Of a stretch of DNA of 64,000 nt, positions 16,511 through 24,697 are shown one piece after another. Numbering within the stretch: the stretch's first letter is position 1; each line of letters begins with the position of its first letter. The DNA is from Pseudomonadota bacterium (GTDB taxonomy: Bacteria; Pseudomonadota; Alphaproteobacteria; Rhizobiales; Rhizobiaceae). The stretch is taken from NCBI GenBank assembly GCA_023390055.1, contig JAEWDP010000030.1, positions 13,134-77,133 of the forward strand. The letters run 5' to 3'. Position numbers and translations under genes: made by a program. Under the pieces are notes generated by a model. It worked only from the letters and a program-made list of their open reading frames with translations. It had not been told where the DNA came from and did not search any database.

Positions 16511-17154
16511 CGCCTTTGACTGTGGCTTGCGTGCTCCGTAGCGGTGGCGTTTATACGCCCGATTGGGTGCTGCGCCTTAAGCGCGGCGTTAAGCGGAATA
16601 TAACCGTCCCTTACAGGTTCGTTTGCTTGTCAGACATTGATGTGCCAGTTGAGCGCATCCTGCTGGAAACGAAATGGCGCGGCTGGTGGTCGAAGCTGGA
16701 ACTGTTTCAGCAGTTGACCGGGCCGACGTTGTATTTTGATTTAGATACGGTGATTACCGGATCGCTGGACGCCATCGCGCGGCACCCGCACAATTTTACG
16801 GCTGCCCATGACTATTACCGTCCGCAGATGATGTGCTCGACGGCAATGGCTTGGAACGGCGACTTTTCGTTCATTACGAAGGCGTTTGCCGCCAATCCCA
16901 ACGGACTTTCGCACGAGTACGATCACAAGGTGCGGCCACGTGTCGGAGATCAGGCGTTTATCGAGGACCAGTTGGCGGCACGGGGCATGAAATTCGACAC
17001 GTTCCGCGACTTGTTCGGGGAGCGCACGATTGCATCGTACAAGGTGCATAAATGTGAGGCTGGTCCGCCTGACGACGCGGCAGCGGTTGCTTTTCACGGC
17101 AAGCCGAAGCCGCAAGACTTAAGCACAGGGTGGGTCCCGGCGTTATGGCGATGA
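16507..17154 (+). CDS. putative glycosyltransferase with DxD motif
   Basis: A 215-residue protein. VACVLRSGGVYTPDWVLRL, VCLSDIDV, WWSKLELF and LYFDLDTVITGSLD follow the pattern of GT-A fold glycosyltransferases. DLD is the metal/nucleotide-sugar DxD motif, and a C-terminal VAFHGKPKP resembles the histidine end motif of GT8-like enzymes. The start ATG 16507 overlaps the previous stop (ATGA). With the frames at 14870 and 17145 it forms a modification block within the head genes. Targets could be capsid proteins, DNA bases or host glycans. Confidence 0.72.
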   Translation: MTPLTVACVLRSGGVYTPDWVLRLKRGVKRNITVPYRFVCLSDIDVPVERILLETKWRGWWSKLELFQQLTGPTLYFDLDTVITGSLDAIARHPHNFTAAHDYYRPQMMCSTAMAWNGDFSFITKAFAANPNGLSHEYDHKVRPRVGDQAFIEDQLAARGMKFDTFRDLFGERTIASYKVHKCEAGPPDDAAAVAFHGKPKPQDLSTGWVPALWR

Positions 17155-17702
17155 ATAAATTGGTCTCGATAGTGCGACCACATGAGCGCAAGTTGATTGA
17201 ACCACTGGTCGGAAAGACCATGCTGGAGCTTGGCAACAAGTGCAATCAGCAGGGTGTATATAAGGACTATTTCGCGTCTGTCGGCATAGATCATACGTCG
17301 GTTGACCTGAACGGGAATACTGGCGCCATCCTCAAAGATTTGCACGAGCCGCTTAACCTTGGGCGTTTCGATATCGTAACGAACTTTGGAACGACGGAGC
17401 ACGTAGAGCGGCAAAAGCCTGCTTGGCGAAATATCGCTGAAGCCACGGCCGGTTTGTTCGTGTCCACAACGCCGTTGCCGGGCGATTGGGACTGGCACGG
17501 AAGGTGGTATCCAACCGAAGAATTCTACAAGTCATTCGCTGATCTGAACGGGTTTGAAATCGATCGCCTATACGTTGGTTGCGACGCGCCTCGGCGGATG
17601 ATTTGCGCGAGAATGAAGCGCGTTAAAGATGTGCCGTTTGTAATGCCTGATATGTCGTTGATTTACGACAACGGAGAACACGGCTTAGGTCGGGCGGATT
17701 AA
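17145..17702 (+). CDS. class I SAM-dependent methyltransferase-like protein
   Basis: A 185-residue protein. TMLELGNKCNQQGVYKDYF followed by HTSVDLNG matches the SAM-binding strand-loop and acidic end of strand 2 of class I methyltransferases. FDIVTNFGTTEHVE fits motif IV in a small-molecule or sugar methylase. ATG 17145 is 10 bases after AGGGTGGG; ATG 17151 (ATGA overlap with the previous stop) is an alternative. It is placed after the glycosyltransferase, as if to methylate the same glycan, which is inference. Confidence 0.75.
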   Translation: MAMNKLVSIVRPHERKLIEPLVGKTMLELGNKCNQQGVYKDYFASVGIDHTSVDLNGNTGAILKDLHEPLNLGRFDIVTNFGTTEHVERQKPAWRNIAEATAGLFVSTTPLPGDWDWHGRWYPTEEFYKSFADLNGFEIDRLYVGCDAPRRMICARMKRVKDVPFVMPDMSLIYDNGEHGLGRAD

Positions 17703-17712
17703 GGGAAAGACA

Positions 17713-18018
17713 ATGACAACAAAGATTACTGGATCTGCATCAAATTTTGAAACTGGACTTGTGGAGGTGTCGGCGGGGCCATCTCCTGTAAAAATTGTAA
17801 ACGCAAGGCCCGGACGAAGATCGCTAACGCTCCACATGTCTGACAGCGGATCGTACAGCACGTTTTATATCGGCCCAAACTCAAGTGTAAGCAACACTAA
17901 CGGATTCCACCTCTACCTTGACGACTATCTGACGATAGACACCGAGGCCGAAGTGTGGGGCGTGTGGCCGGGCGGAACTGGCGATGTGGCTATTACCGTA
18001 CTGGAAACATACGACTAA
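17713..18018 (+). CDS. small beta-rich phage structural protein
   Basis: A 101-residue acidic protein, rich in beta-forming, Gly and Ser residues (STFYIGPNSSVS, DGDVAITV-like end). It has no cysteine and no membrane segment. Such proteins in head modules are often capsid decoration or head-fibre subunits. GGGAAAG lies before the ATG. I do not recognise a family. Confidence 0.6.
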   Translation: MTTKITGSASNFETGLVEVSAGPSPVKIVNARPGRRSLTLHMSDSGSYSTFYIGPNSSVSNTNGFHLYLDDYLTIDTEAEVWGVWPGGTGDVAITVLETYD

Positions 18019-18027
18019 TTCGCGGCC

Positions 18028-18219
18028 ATGTGGATCCGCTTCCTAGCCGACTTCAACTTCCACCCAACCCCAGCCGTCACCATCGCATACAAAGCCGGCA
18101 TGATCCAGAACGTGACACGGGCTTGCGCGGCTGCGGCTGGCGATAAAGCCCAACCAACGGCACGACCACCCGGAAGGATTCCTTATGGCGGCAAAAAGAA
18201 GCGGCGCGGGCGGGCTTAG
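18028..18219 (+). CDS. small phage protein with C-terminal basic tail
   Basis: A 63-residue protein beginning MWIRFLADFNFHP. The core PTPAVTIAYKAG...NVTRACAAAA and a Lys/Arg-rich tail resemble a small conserved protein found before head-closure genes in rhizobial siphoviruses (from memory). It overlaps the head-closure gene by 35 bases. No catalytic motif. A head assembly role is suggested by position. Confidence 0.6.
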   Translation: MWIRFLADFNFHPTPAVTIAYKAGMIQNVTRACAAAAGDKAQPTARPPGRIPYGGKKKRRGRA

Positions 18220-18547
18220 ACAAAAGCTGCACTTCCAAAAGCGCGGCGAGGCAGTCGACGAGTGGGGCAACCCTACAGGCGGCAGTGACTACGCTACCGT
18301 ATTTACCGACATGGCGGAACTAGTGCCGAGAATGGGCGGCGAAGCCGTACAGGCGGCCCGTCTAGCCGGCACGCAGCCCTATACCATCCGCGCGCGCTCC
18401 AATGCGAATACACGGCAGGTTCGCCCGCACTGGCGGATTGTGGACGCGCGCGACAGTACGCGCATCATGGCTATCAAGGCTATTTCGGACCCGGAACAGA
18501 AAAACCAGTTTCTTGAGATCCTGGCTGTTGATGGGGAGCTGTCTTAG
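18185..18547 (+). CDS. head closure / head-tail adaptor protein
   Basis: A 120-residue protein of the SPP1 gp16-like adaptor family. The LHFQKRGEAVDEWGNPTGG opening, a YATVFTDMAELVPRMGGEAVQAARLAGTQ middle and HWRIVDARDSTRIMAIKAISDPEQKNQFLEI are the classic barrel pattern (thr/arg-rich strands around a W.I... core). It closes the portal channel and offers the tail docking surface. It lies between connector and tail-completion genes as expected. Confidence 0.85.
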   Translation: MAAKRSGAGGLRQKLHFQKRGEAVDEWGNPTGGSDYATVFTDMAELVPRMGGEAVQAARLAGTQPYTIRARSNANTRQVRPHWRIVDARDSTRIMAIKAISDPEQKNQFLEILAVDGELS

Positions 18548-18561
18548 GTGGGGGAGGTAGC

Positions 18562-19068
18562 ATGGCGACAATAAAGGGCCTGAAAAGGCTACAAAAGAAG
18601 CTGGACAAGCTGCCCGACGCCGCAAAGAAACGCATCCGCGAGGCGATGGAAAAGGGCGCTGACGAGATCGTCGGCATGATGCAAAACCTTGTTCCGATCG
18701 GTGACACCATGCGGTTGCACGATAGCATCGGCTGGACGTGGGGCCGCGCGCCAAAGGGCTCCATGACCATTGGTAAGGTGGAAAGTACCGGCGGCGATCT
18801 GACTATTACGATTTACGCCGGTGACGACGAGGCTTGGTATTCGAGGTTCGTTGAGTTTGGTACTGCGCCGCACAATGCCGCATCTGGCGGCGGCACGAAG
18901 GCGGGCCAAAAGCAATTGGCTTCAGGCGGTGGTTTAGGCCATCCCGGTTCGGCTGCACAGCCGTTTTTCTTCGTTTCGTATCGCGCCAATCGAAAGCGCG
19001 TCAAAAGCCGCATTACGCGAGCCATCAACAAGGCCGCGAAGGATGTTGCGGCTGGCGGTGGCTCATAA
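18562..19068 (+). CDS. tail completion protein, HK97 gp10-like
   Basis: A 168-residue basic protein. GLKRLQKKLDKLPDAAKKRIREAM opens it, AWYSRFVEFGT is the family hallmark, and QPFFFVSYRANRKRVKSRI is near the end. These proteins join the tail tube to the head connector. A strong ribosome site (GGGGGAGG) precedes ATG 18562. An internal glycine-rich, Gln/Lys stretch (about 108-130) is a little longer than usual. Confidence 0.88.
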   Translation: MATIKGLKRLQKKLDKLPDAAKKRIREAMEKGADEIVGMMQNLVPIGDTMRLHDSIGWTWGRAPKGSMTIGKVESTGGDLTITIYAGDDEAWYSRFVEFGTAPHNAASGGGTKAGQKQLASGGGLGHPGSAAQPFFFVSYRANRKRVKSRITRAINKAAKDVAAGGGS

Positions 19069-19104
19069 CCGACCGGCAGCAGTAGCGGCACGCTGGAGTG
19101 AATA

Positions 19105-19521
19105 ATGGACCCCATTTACGAACTATCCGGCATGCTTCGCGCACGGCTCCGGGCCGATACCGCTGTGGCGGGCCTTGTCGGCAACCGTGTTTATGAGCGA
19201 CCGCCGGACACGGGGCAGGCCGTGTCGCCTTACATTTCCATCGGCTCGTGGTCGTCTGCCGATGATTCCGCCGACTGCATCGATACGCAGGAAGTCAGCG
19301 TTCAAATTGACTGCTGGTCTTTTGGTGGCTCGGATGATGAAGGCGCTGTCAAGAAGATTGCCGGTGCCGTTCGCAAATCATTGAATGACGTTGAATTCAA
19401 CCTGACCAACAACGCATTGGCGACGATCAACCACCGCATAACCCGTTACCAGCGGGAAAGCGACGCCGTCACAGCGCGCGCAATCGTTACCGTAACCGCC
19501 GTCGTTGAGGCGGCTTCGTAA
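19105..19521 (+). CDS. tail terminator-like protein, DUF3168
   Basis: A 138-residue protein with the DUF3168 pattern: ELSGMLRARLRADTAVAGLVGNRVYERPP, YISIG near 48-52, QIDCWS near 70, and a VTARAIVTVTAVVE end. DUF3168 proteins cap the tail tube at the head-proximal end in HK97/lambda-like phages. It directly precedes the tail tube gene. Confidence 0.87.
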   Translation: MDPIYELSGMLRARLRADTAVAGLVGNRVYERPPDTGQAVSPYISIGSWSSADDSADCIDTQEVSVQIDCWSFGGSDDEGAVKKIAGAVRKSLNDVEFNLTNNALATINHRITRYQRESDAVTARAIVTVTAVVEAAS

Positions 19522-19565
19522 CTAGCGGCAACCAACCGCTAACCACCACATTAGGAGGCCGCTAA

Positions 19566-20009
19566 ATGGCGCAGCCAATAACAGCCCGCTTTGGCAAGTT
19601 CAAAGTTTCGCTCGGCGATGATTCCAGCCCCATTGCTTACACCGCCCCATGCGGTTTTACTTCAAAAAGCCTAAGCCTTGGGAAGGGCCTTTCTGAAGTC
19701 TTGATTCCCGACTGCGACGATCCTGATGCGCCACTGGCAACAGGCCGTGACGTTGAAAGCACGACCGCTTCCGTTTCCGGCGAAGGCGTCCTTGCGGCTG
19801 GATCCGTTCTGACGTGGCTTACGGCCTACGAAAGCACCGAAGCCGTACCCGTACAGATTGAGGTAGAGTTTTCCAGCGGCACGGTTGTCTGGACAGGATT
19901 GATGCACGTTGAATCGCTGGAAGTCGGCGCGGAGCAGGGTGGACGCGTGACGCTTAATGTATCCATGCAGTCTGACGGCGCGCTGGTTCGTAGCGGTACG
20001 CTGACGTAA
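19566..20009 (+). CDS. major tail (tube) protein
   Basis: A 147-residue beta-rich protein. CGFTSKSLSLGKGLSEVLIPDCDDPDAP, TTASVSGEGVL and GGRVTLNVSMQSDG match the tail tube fold of GTA/HK97-like siphoviruses. Its leader CCACCACATTAGGAGGCCGCTAA closely copies that of the capsid gene, fitting a product needed in many copies. It is followed at five bases by the tail assembly chaperone gene. Confidence 0.88.
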   Translation: MAQPITARFGKFKVSLGDDSSPIAYTAPCGFTSKSLSLGKGLSEVLIPDCDDPDAPLATGRDVESTTASVSGEGVLAAGSVLTWLTAYESTEAVPVQIEVEFSSGTVVWTGLMHVESLEVGAEQGGRVTLNVSMQSDGALVRSGTLT

Positions 20010-20013
20010 GCCG

Positions 20014-20430
20014 ATGAGCCGCAGCGCAGAAATTGACATCAATTGGGCGGATGGCACCTATCGGTTCGCCTTAAAATGGGGTGAGCTTGCTGAGCTACAG
20101 GAGAAAACCGACGCAGGGCCTTACGTGGTCCTGCAACGGCTCCACAGCGGCGCATGGCGCATCGAGGACGTTTCCAACACAATCCGGCTTGGCCTGATTG
20201 GCGGCGGTATGAAGCCCGATGAAGCCTTGAAAAAGGTGCGTTACTACGTCGAAGCGCGCCCGCCTATGGAAAGCGTGCCGTATGCTATCGGTATCCTTTC
20301 GGCTGGCCTACTCGGTGCCTCGGATGAAAAGTTGGGGGAAGCCGAAGGGGAGGCGACGGAAGTAAAATCGACGACCTCCCCAACGGAAAAATCCGATACG
20401 CAACCATCTACGGAACCGGAGCCGTCCTAG
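20014..20430 (+). CDS. tail assembly chaperone, upstream frame (gpG-like)
   Basis: A 138-residue protein. The N-terminal ~100 residues (INWADGTYRFALKWGELAELQEKT, then IRLGLIGGGMKPDEALKKV) resemble GTA gp10-like chaperones. The C-terminal ~35 residues are low-complexity Glu/Thr/Ser/Pro. A second frame continues in -1 from 20328 to 20582, as in lambda G/GT genes. A candidate slip site is G GAA AAA at 20385-20391. The chaperone coats the tape measure before tail tube assembly. Confidence 0.83.
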   Translation: MSRSAEIDINWADGTYRFALKWGELAELQEKTDAGPYVVLQRLHSGAWRIEDVSNTIRLGLIGGGMKPDEALKKVRYYVEARPPMESVPYAIGILSAGLLGASDEKLGEAEGEATEVKSTTSPTEKSDTQPSTEPEPS

Positions 20431-20582
20431 GCTACACGCCGCAAGACGTGAAAGGCATGTCCATGTGGGAATACATGGCTGCCATTGAGGGTTACGTCAA
20501 AGCCAACTCACCAGACGACGGCAAGATGTCATCGGCGGAAGTCGACGATGTCTGGCAGTGGTTGCAGGGTGACGGCGGCTAG
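20328..20582 (+). CDS. tail assembly chaperone, downstream -1 frame (gpT-like)
   Basis: A -1 frame open from 20328 to TAG 20580-20582. IYGTGAVLGYTPQDV, then MSMWEYMAAIEGYVKA and a VDDVWQWLQ end resemble the second tail chaperone frame of rhizobial phages. If translated on its own, ATG 20457 or 20463 gives only about 40 residues and would lose the GTGAVLGYTP part; AAAGG lies 7 bases before 20463. Frameshift fusion to the upstream chaperone is more likely and has precedent in most long-tailed phages. Confidence 0.7.
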   Translation, partial: KVGGSRRGGDGSKIDDLPNGKIRYATIYGTGAVLGYTPQDVKGMSMWEYMAAIEGYVKANSPDDGKMSSAEVDDVWQWLQGDGG

Positions 20583-20806
20583 TCGTCAAATAAACTGTCC
20601 GGTAAGCAGGTTATCGACCCGCCAGTACCGAGTGCGGCAGCGGTGGATTTCAACTCTGCTTTGCGCGTGTCGCATTCCCGCTTCGACAAGTCTTTTGCCG
20701 AAACGCGCTCGGTATTCCCGATAGCGTGAACCAGTCGGTACGTTTCCGCGAATCCTGGCGCGGAGGTCAGTAGTATCGCCGCAGCCACAATGGCTGTTTT
20801 CTTCAT
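20579..20806 (-). CDS. small exported phage protein (moron-like), opposite strand
   Basis: A 75-residue protein on the minus strand between the chaperone and tape measure genes. MKKTAIVAAAILLTSAPGFA is a textbook signal peptide with cleavage after AFA-like GFA. The mature part carries LSKRECDTRK and SITCLPDSLFDD with two cysteines for one disulphide. The ribosome site AAGGAGGG precedes the ATG (20804-20806). It is probably expressed from the prophage as a periplasmic protein. Similar proteins recur at this spot in rhizobial prophages (from memory). Function unknown; superinfection exclusion is a possibility. Confidence 0.72.
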   Translation of the reverse strand: MKKTAIVAAAILLTSAPGFAETYRLVHAIGNTERVSAKDLSKRECDTRKAELKSTAAALGTGGSITCLPDSLFDD

Positions 20807-20893
20807 TGAATCAGTCCCTCCTTATTTGGCCTTGTCGGGCCAATTTCCCAAGTTTTCACAGATTTATCAACGCTAATTTAGCGGGAGGCGCCA

Positions 20894-23038
20894 TTGGCCA
20901 CCGACCTCGAACGGCTCGTTGTTCAATTGTCAGCCGATATCAAAAAATATGAGAATTCACTCAATAAGGCGATGGGCCACACGAATAAGCGTGCCCGTTC
21001 TATTGAGAACCGCTTCAAGCGGATGAATAAGTCTATCGCGGCAAGCTATGCTGCGCTTGGATCGCAGGCCGTCAGGGCTTTCGCCTTGATTGGTGGTACG
21101 GCTGGCGCGAAGAATCTTTTGGATTCCGCGACCCGTATTGAGAACGCCTTAAAGGTCGCCGGTCTAGCCGGTGCCGAACTGGAAAAAGTCTACGAGAGCC
21201 TTCGTGAAAGCGCGCAAAAGAATGCTGCGCCGCTGGATGTGTTGGTCGATCTTTATGGTAAGGCTGCCCTTGCTCAAAAGGAACTTGGCGTAACCACCGA
21301 TGAACTTACTGGCTTTGCAGACAATGTCGCGCTTGCTCTAAGAGTAGCGGGAACCTCTTCGCAGGCCGCCAGTGGGGCATTGCTCCAGTTAGGGCAGGCG
21401 CTAGGCAGCGGCAAGGTTCAGGCGCAGGAATTTACCTCCATCCTTGAAGGAGCGCCAACGATCGCGATGGCAGCAGCGGCTGGCCTGAAGGAGGCGGGCG
21501 GCTCCGTTGCGGCACTCCGTAAGCTGGTCGTCGACGGCAAGGTATCGTCGGAAGCGTTCTTCCGTGCCTTTGAGGCCGGCGCTCCGATGCTGGAGGAGAA
21601 GGTCGCCGGCGCAACGTTTACGCTCGACCAGCGGCTTACTAACCTGCAGACGTCGCTTATCGATGCTGCGAAGCGGTTTAATGAGTCTAGTAAGGCGGCG
21701 GAAACCTTTGGCGCTGAGATCGACAGAACGTCGAAATTTATCGACAATCTGGATTTCGAGCACCTCATTGCCGAGATCATGGAGGTTGTCGAAGCCTTCA
21801 ATACCGGCACGGCTGCAGCCGCCGACTTTATCGCAAAACTTGGTGAATTATCAACGCTGGATAGGATCGGGCGAGGGTTCGATCGATTCCTTGGGGCGGT
21901 GTCGGGGCAGACCGAGACAGTAAAAACGTTCTTCGGCGGTGGCCTGACGGTCACATCATCTGCTGCCATTACAGATCGCATCAATGACGCGTTCGAAGGC
22001 GAGATCAAGAAGGTTGGATCGCTTACATCCGAAGCTATTAAGAATAGCGTTTTGGGTGGTGGCGACATCACGGCGGGTGGGAAGGGCGGGCGGCTCGCAG
22101 AGACGCAGCAGGTAAAACCCGTCTCCCTCGACGACTTTGCCTCTCCGGACGGCAAGAGCGGCAGCAAAGGCGGCAAAAAACGCGGCGGCGGACGCGGTGC
22201 GAACGACTACGACCGCGAAGTCGAGCAGATTAGAGAACGCACTGCCGCATTACAGGCCGAAACTGCGGCGATGTCGCAGGTCAACCCGCTAGTAAACGAT
22301 TACGGGTTTGCGCTGGCGAAAGCACGCGCCGAGTCCGACCTATTGGCGGCTGCACAGCAGCAAGGCCTCACGATTACGCCTCAACTACGGGCGAGTATCG
22401 AGGCGCTTGCTGTCGGATACGCCAATGCCAGCGTTGCTGCTGAAAAGTTAGCTGACAGCCAAGATAAAGCGCGGCAGACCGCCGATGAATTCAAAAGTAT
22501 GTCGAAAGACATCGCTTCGGGTTTCATATCGGATCTGCGCAGCGGCGCGTCTGCGGCGGACGCATTGTCCAATGCTCTGAATAAGGTCTTGGACAAGCTG
22601 ATTGATATCGGCCTGAATAGCATTCTCGGAATTGGCGGCGGTGGTGGACTCCTGTCGCTGTTCGGCTTTGCGAAAGGCGGCATTGCCGCTCACGGCAAGC
22701 CGGTAAAGACGTTCGCGCGCGGCGGTGTCTCCAATCGCGCCGCTATCTTCGGTGAGGCCGGGCCAGAGGCTGCGGTCCCACTCCCCGATGGGAAGTCTAT
22801 CCCGGTTAAATTCCAGCAACCGTCGATACCGAAATCAAACGCATCGCAACGTCAGAACGTCCACGTAACTGTCGGTGTAGCAACGGACGGAAACGGAAAT
22901 TTGATGCCGTTTGTCAAATCCGTATCCGAGCAAACCGTAGCGACGGCAAGCCCGAAGATCGTCTCGGCCGCAAATCAAAACGTCGTGCCTACCATGGCCG
23001 CATATCAGAACAATAAGGCGGGTGCTGAATGGCGATAA
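20894..23038 (+). CDS. tail tape measure protein
   Basis: A 714-residue tape measure. It opens with a coiled-coil ADIKKYENSLNKAM and carries the tape-measure domain (residues ~60-260, with GALLQLGQALGSGKVQAQEF and EGAPTIAMAAAAGLKEAGG). A Gly/Lys linker (~400-440), a coiled coil and a short hydrophobic GLLSLFGFA stretch near 590 follow. It sets tail length, roughly 100 nm by the usual 0.15 nm per residue. The start is a TTG (20894) with GGGAGG 6 bases before; no better ATG is nearby. Confidence 0.92.
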   Translation: MATDLERLVVQLSADIKKYENSLNKAMGHTNKRARSIENRFKRMNKSIAASYAALGSQAVRAFALIGGTAGAKNLLDSATRIENALKVAGLAGAELEKVYESLRESAQKNAAPLDVLVDLYGKAALAQKELGVTTDELTGFADNVALALRVAGTSSQAASGALLQLGQALGSGKVQAQEFTSILEGAPTIAMAAAAGLKEAGGSVAALRKLVVDGKVSSEAFFRAFEAGAPMLEEKVAGATFTLDQRLTNLQTSLIDAAKRFNESSKAAETFGAEIDRTSKFIDNLDFEHLIAEIMEVVEAFNTGTAAAADFIAKLGELSTLDRIGRGFDRFLGAVSGQTETVKTFFGGGLTVTSSAAITDRINDAFEGEIKKVGSLTSEAIKNSVLGGGDITAGGKGGRLAETQQVKPVSLDDFASPDGKSGSKGGKKRGGGRGANDYDREVEQIRERTAALQAETAAMSQVNPLVNDYGFALAKARAESDLLAAAQQQGLTITPQLRASIEALAVGYANASVAAEKLADSQDKARQTADEFKSMSKDIASGFISDLRSGASAADALSNALNKVLDKLIDIGLNSILGIGGGGGLLSLFGFAKGGIAAHGKPVKTFARGGVSNRAAIFGEAGPEAAVPLPDGKSIPVKFQQPSIPKSNASQRQNVHVTVGVATDGNGNLMPFVKSVSEQTVATASPKIVSAANQNVVPTMAAYQNNKAGAEWR

Positions 23039-23727
23039 TTGTTTGGCCGCAGTGCGTACTGGTGCCGCAGTCTGTTGCGGCCAACCTTGTGCCATTTACC
23101 AGATCGGGTGGGCCAACGCTCGGAGGCATTACGCCTTCGGTGAGAACGGATCTCGGTTGGTGGGCTATTGATTATACCGGTGTCGTGATGCGCAACAGCG
23201 ATCGACACCGGTGGCAGACGTGGCAGGCCATCCGGCAAAAACTCGGCGGGCGGTCTGGCTTGATAGCTATTCCGGTTCGGTCGGGCCTGTCGGCACCATA
23301 CGCTTCCGGCGAGTTCGAGGCCATGCCGGAGACGACGCACAGCGACGGGTCGACCTTTAGCGATGGCTCCATGTACGTGCAGGGCGCGATATCGGTGAAG
23401 ACGGTAGGCGTTACCGCGCTCGGCGCCACGACGATCAAGCTGCGGATCATTAACTCCGCGGCCGACCTTGTCGGCGTTAGGTTCTCCTACAATCACGCAC
23501 TCTACGAAACCGGCCCGGCCATCAGCGTCGACGGCGATGTATGGGAATTGCCCATCTCGCCGACGGTGCGCGAGCTTATCCCAAATGACGCGGATTTGGA
23601 ATTCGATTACCCGACGTGTCTCTGCCACCTGGCGGAAGACCGCGGGATGGATGTCAATCAAGAGGCCGTTGCCAGGGTGTCGTATCCCACCGTCAGTTTC
23701 GTCGAGGCGACGGACTACTGGTCTTAG
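23029..23727 (+). CDS. phage tail protein (distal tail-like)
   Basis: A 232-residue beta-rich protein. The W-rich opening IIVWPQCVLVPQSV, then GGPTLGGITPSV and a DRHRWQTWQAIRQKLGGRSGLIAIPV segment, match distal-tail-type proteins following the tape measure in GTA-like siphoviruses. It overlaps the tape measure stop by ten bases, with AAGGCGGG as ribosome site. No enzymatic motif. Confidence 0.75.
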   Translation: MAIIVWPQCVLVPQSVAANLVPFTRSGGPTLGGITPSVRTDLGWWAIDYTGVVMRNSDRHRWQTWQAIRQKLGGRSGLIAIPVRSGLSAPYASGEFEAMPETTHSDGSTFSDGSMYVQGAISVKTVGVTALGATTIKLRIINSAADLVGVRFSYNHALYETGPAISVDGDVWELPISPTVRELIPNDADLEFDYPTCLCHLAEDRGMDVNQEAVARVSYPTVSFVEATDYWS

Positions 23728-23739
23728 TAAGGGGCGAAC

Positions 23740-24312
23740 ATGGCAATCAAGTCTTTGCGAGTCCTTTGCGAGGCGCTTCTTCCCGACGTCACGATTAGGC
23801 TGTGGGACGGATCCGGCGGCATCTTCATTGACGCCGACGGCAACGAATTTAAGCCGGCGCAATTCACCGACGACGCGCTTCAGCAGGTGGAGGCCGCCAT
23901 CAACGGCGAGGCCTTCACCCTTGGCCTGTCCCTCGTGAGCACGTCTAGTTCTGACGCCGACTACATCTGGGATTATGACGAGACCAATCCCGTGCAGGGG
24001 TCAGTCTTCGTCGTCAAGCTGCAGGTCCTCGACGAGTTCGAGCAGCCGGACGGAGCGCCGATCGTCGTCTTTACGGGTGAGATCGACAATCTCGATGTCT
24101 CGGACGAGGCGACAGAAACCGGCATCAATTCGCGCGTCAATCTGGAAATAACCAACCGTTTTACGCTTCGGAACGTGACTAACGGCGGGGTGCTTTCTGA
24201 CGTTGACCAGCGCGCCTATTCCAAAACAATCAACCCATCGGCGGCGGATGATGAATTCTGCGAGCGTGTCCCGCTCATGCGAGACAAGACTGTTAGCTGG
24301 CCGAATTGGTGA
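23740..24312 (+). CDS. phage tail/baseplate protein (DUF2163-like position)
   Basis: A 190-residue protein, acidic, with LRVLCEALLPDVTIRLWDGSGG at the start and VVFTGEIDNLDVSDEATETGINSRVNLEITNRF in the middle, typical of baseplate hub proteins in the GTA-like tail gene order (distal tail - hub - C40-like peptidase - tail tip). The C-terminus (CERVPLMRDKTVSWPNW) is overlapped by the next gene. Family assignment is by order and general pattern. Confidence 0.7.
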   Translation: MAIKSLRVLCEALLPDVTIRLWDGSGGIFIDADGNEFKPAQFTDDALQQVEAAINGEAFTLGLSLVSTSSSDADYIWDYDETNPVQGSVFVVKLQVLDEFEQPDGAPIVVFTGEIDNLDVSDEATETGINSRVNLEITNRFTLRNVTNGGVLSDVDQRAYSKTINPSAADDEFCERVPLMRDKTVSWPNW

Positions 24313-24697
24313 GTTCATTGCGGCAAACGCCACGCTGCCCTGGTCGCCTGGCAAGGTGGACTGCTGCATCGTTCTCGCCGACTGGCTGATTTGTCAGGGG
24401 CAGGACGATCCTGCCTCGCATCTGCGCGGGGTCTACGACGACGAGGCAGGGTTCCGCCGCATTATCGCGGATGCCGGAGATCTCGTAGCCGTGGTGCAAT
24501 ATTGCGTGCGGGACATCTGCCGGCGCGTCGAGACGCCGCGCGGGGGCGACATCGGCGTCCTCGGCTCGGCCGGCAACATCAACAGACAATTCGGCGCCCT
24601 TTACGACGGGCATAAGTGGCTGGTTCGCACGACGCGGGGTTTCGACCCTGTGTGCGCCACGCCGCTGGCAATATGGAGGCTGCAATGCCACAGTTGA
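24251..24697 (+). CDS. DUF6950/C40-like peptidase tail protein
   Basis: A ~148-residue protein. PWSPGKVDCCIVLADWLI carries the candidate catalytic Cys of an NlpC/P60-like fold, and CRRVETPRGGDIGVLG provides the usual RGDIGVL-type strand. Phage tail proteins of this class sit before the tail tip and may cut peptidoglycan during entry. The start is uncertain: ATG 24248 and 24251 are adjacent and further in-frame codons lie upstream at 24203. It overlaps the previous gene by about 60 bases. Confidence 0.75.
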   Translation: MNSASVSRSCETRLLAGRIGEFIAANATLPWSPGKVDCCIVLADWLICQGQDDPASHLRGVYDDEAGFRRIIADAGDLVAVVQYCVRDICRRVETPRGGDIGVLGSAGNINRQFGALYDGHKWLVRTTRGFDPVCATPLAIWRLQCHS

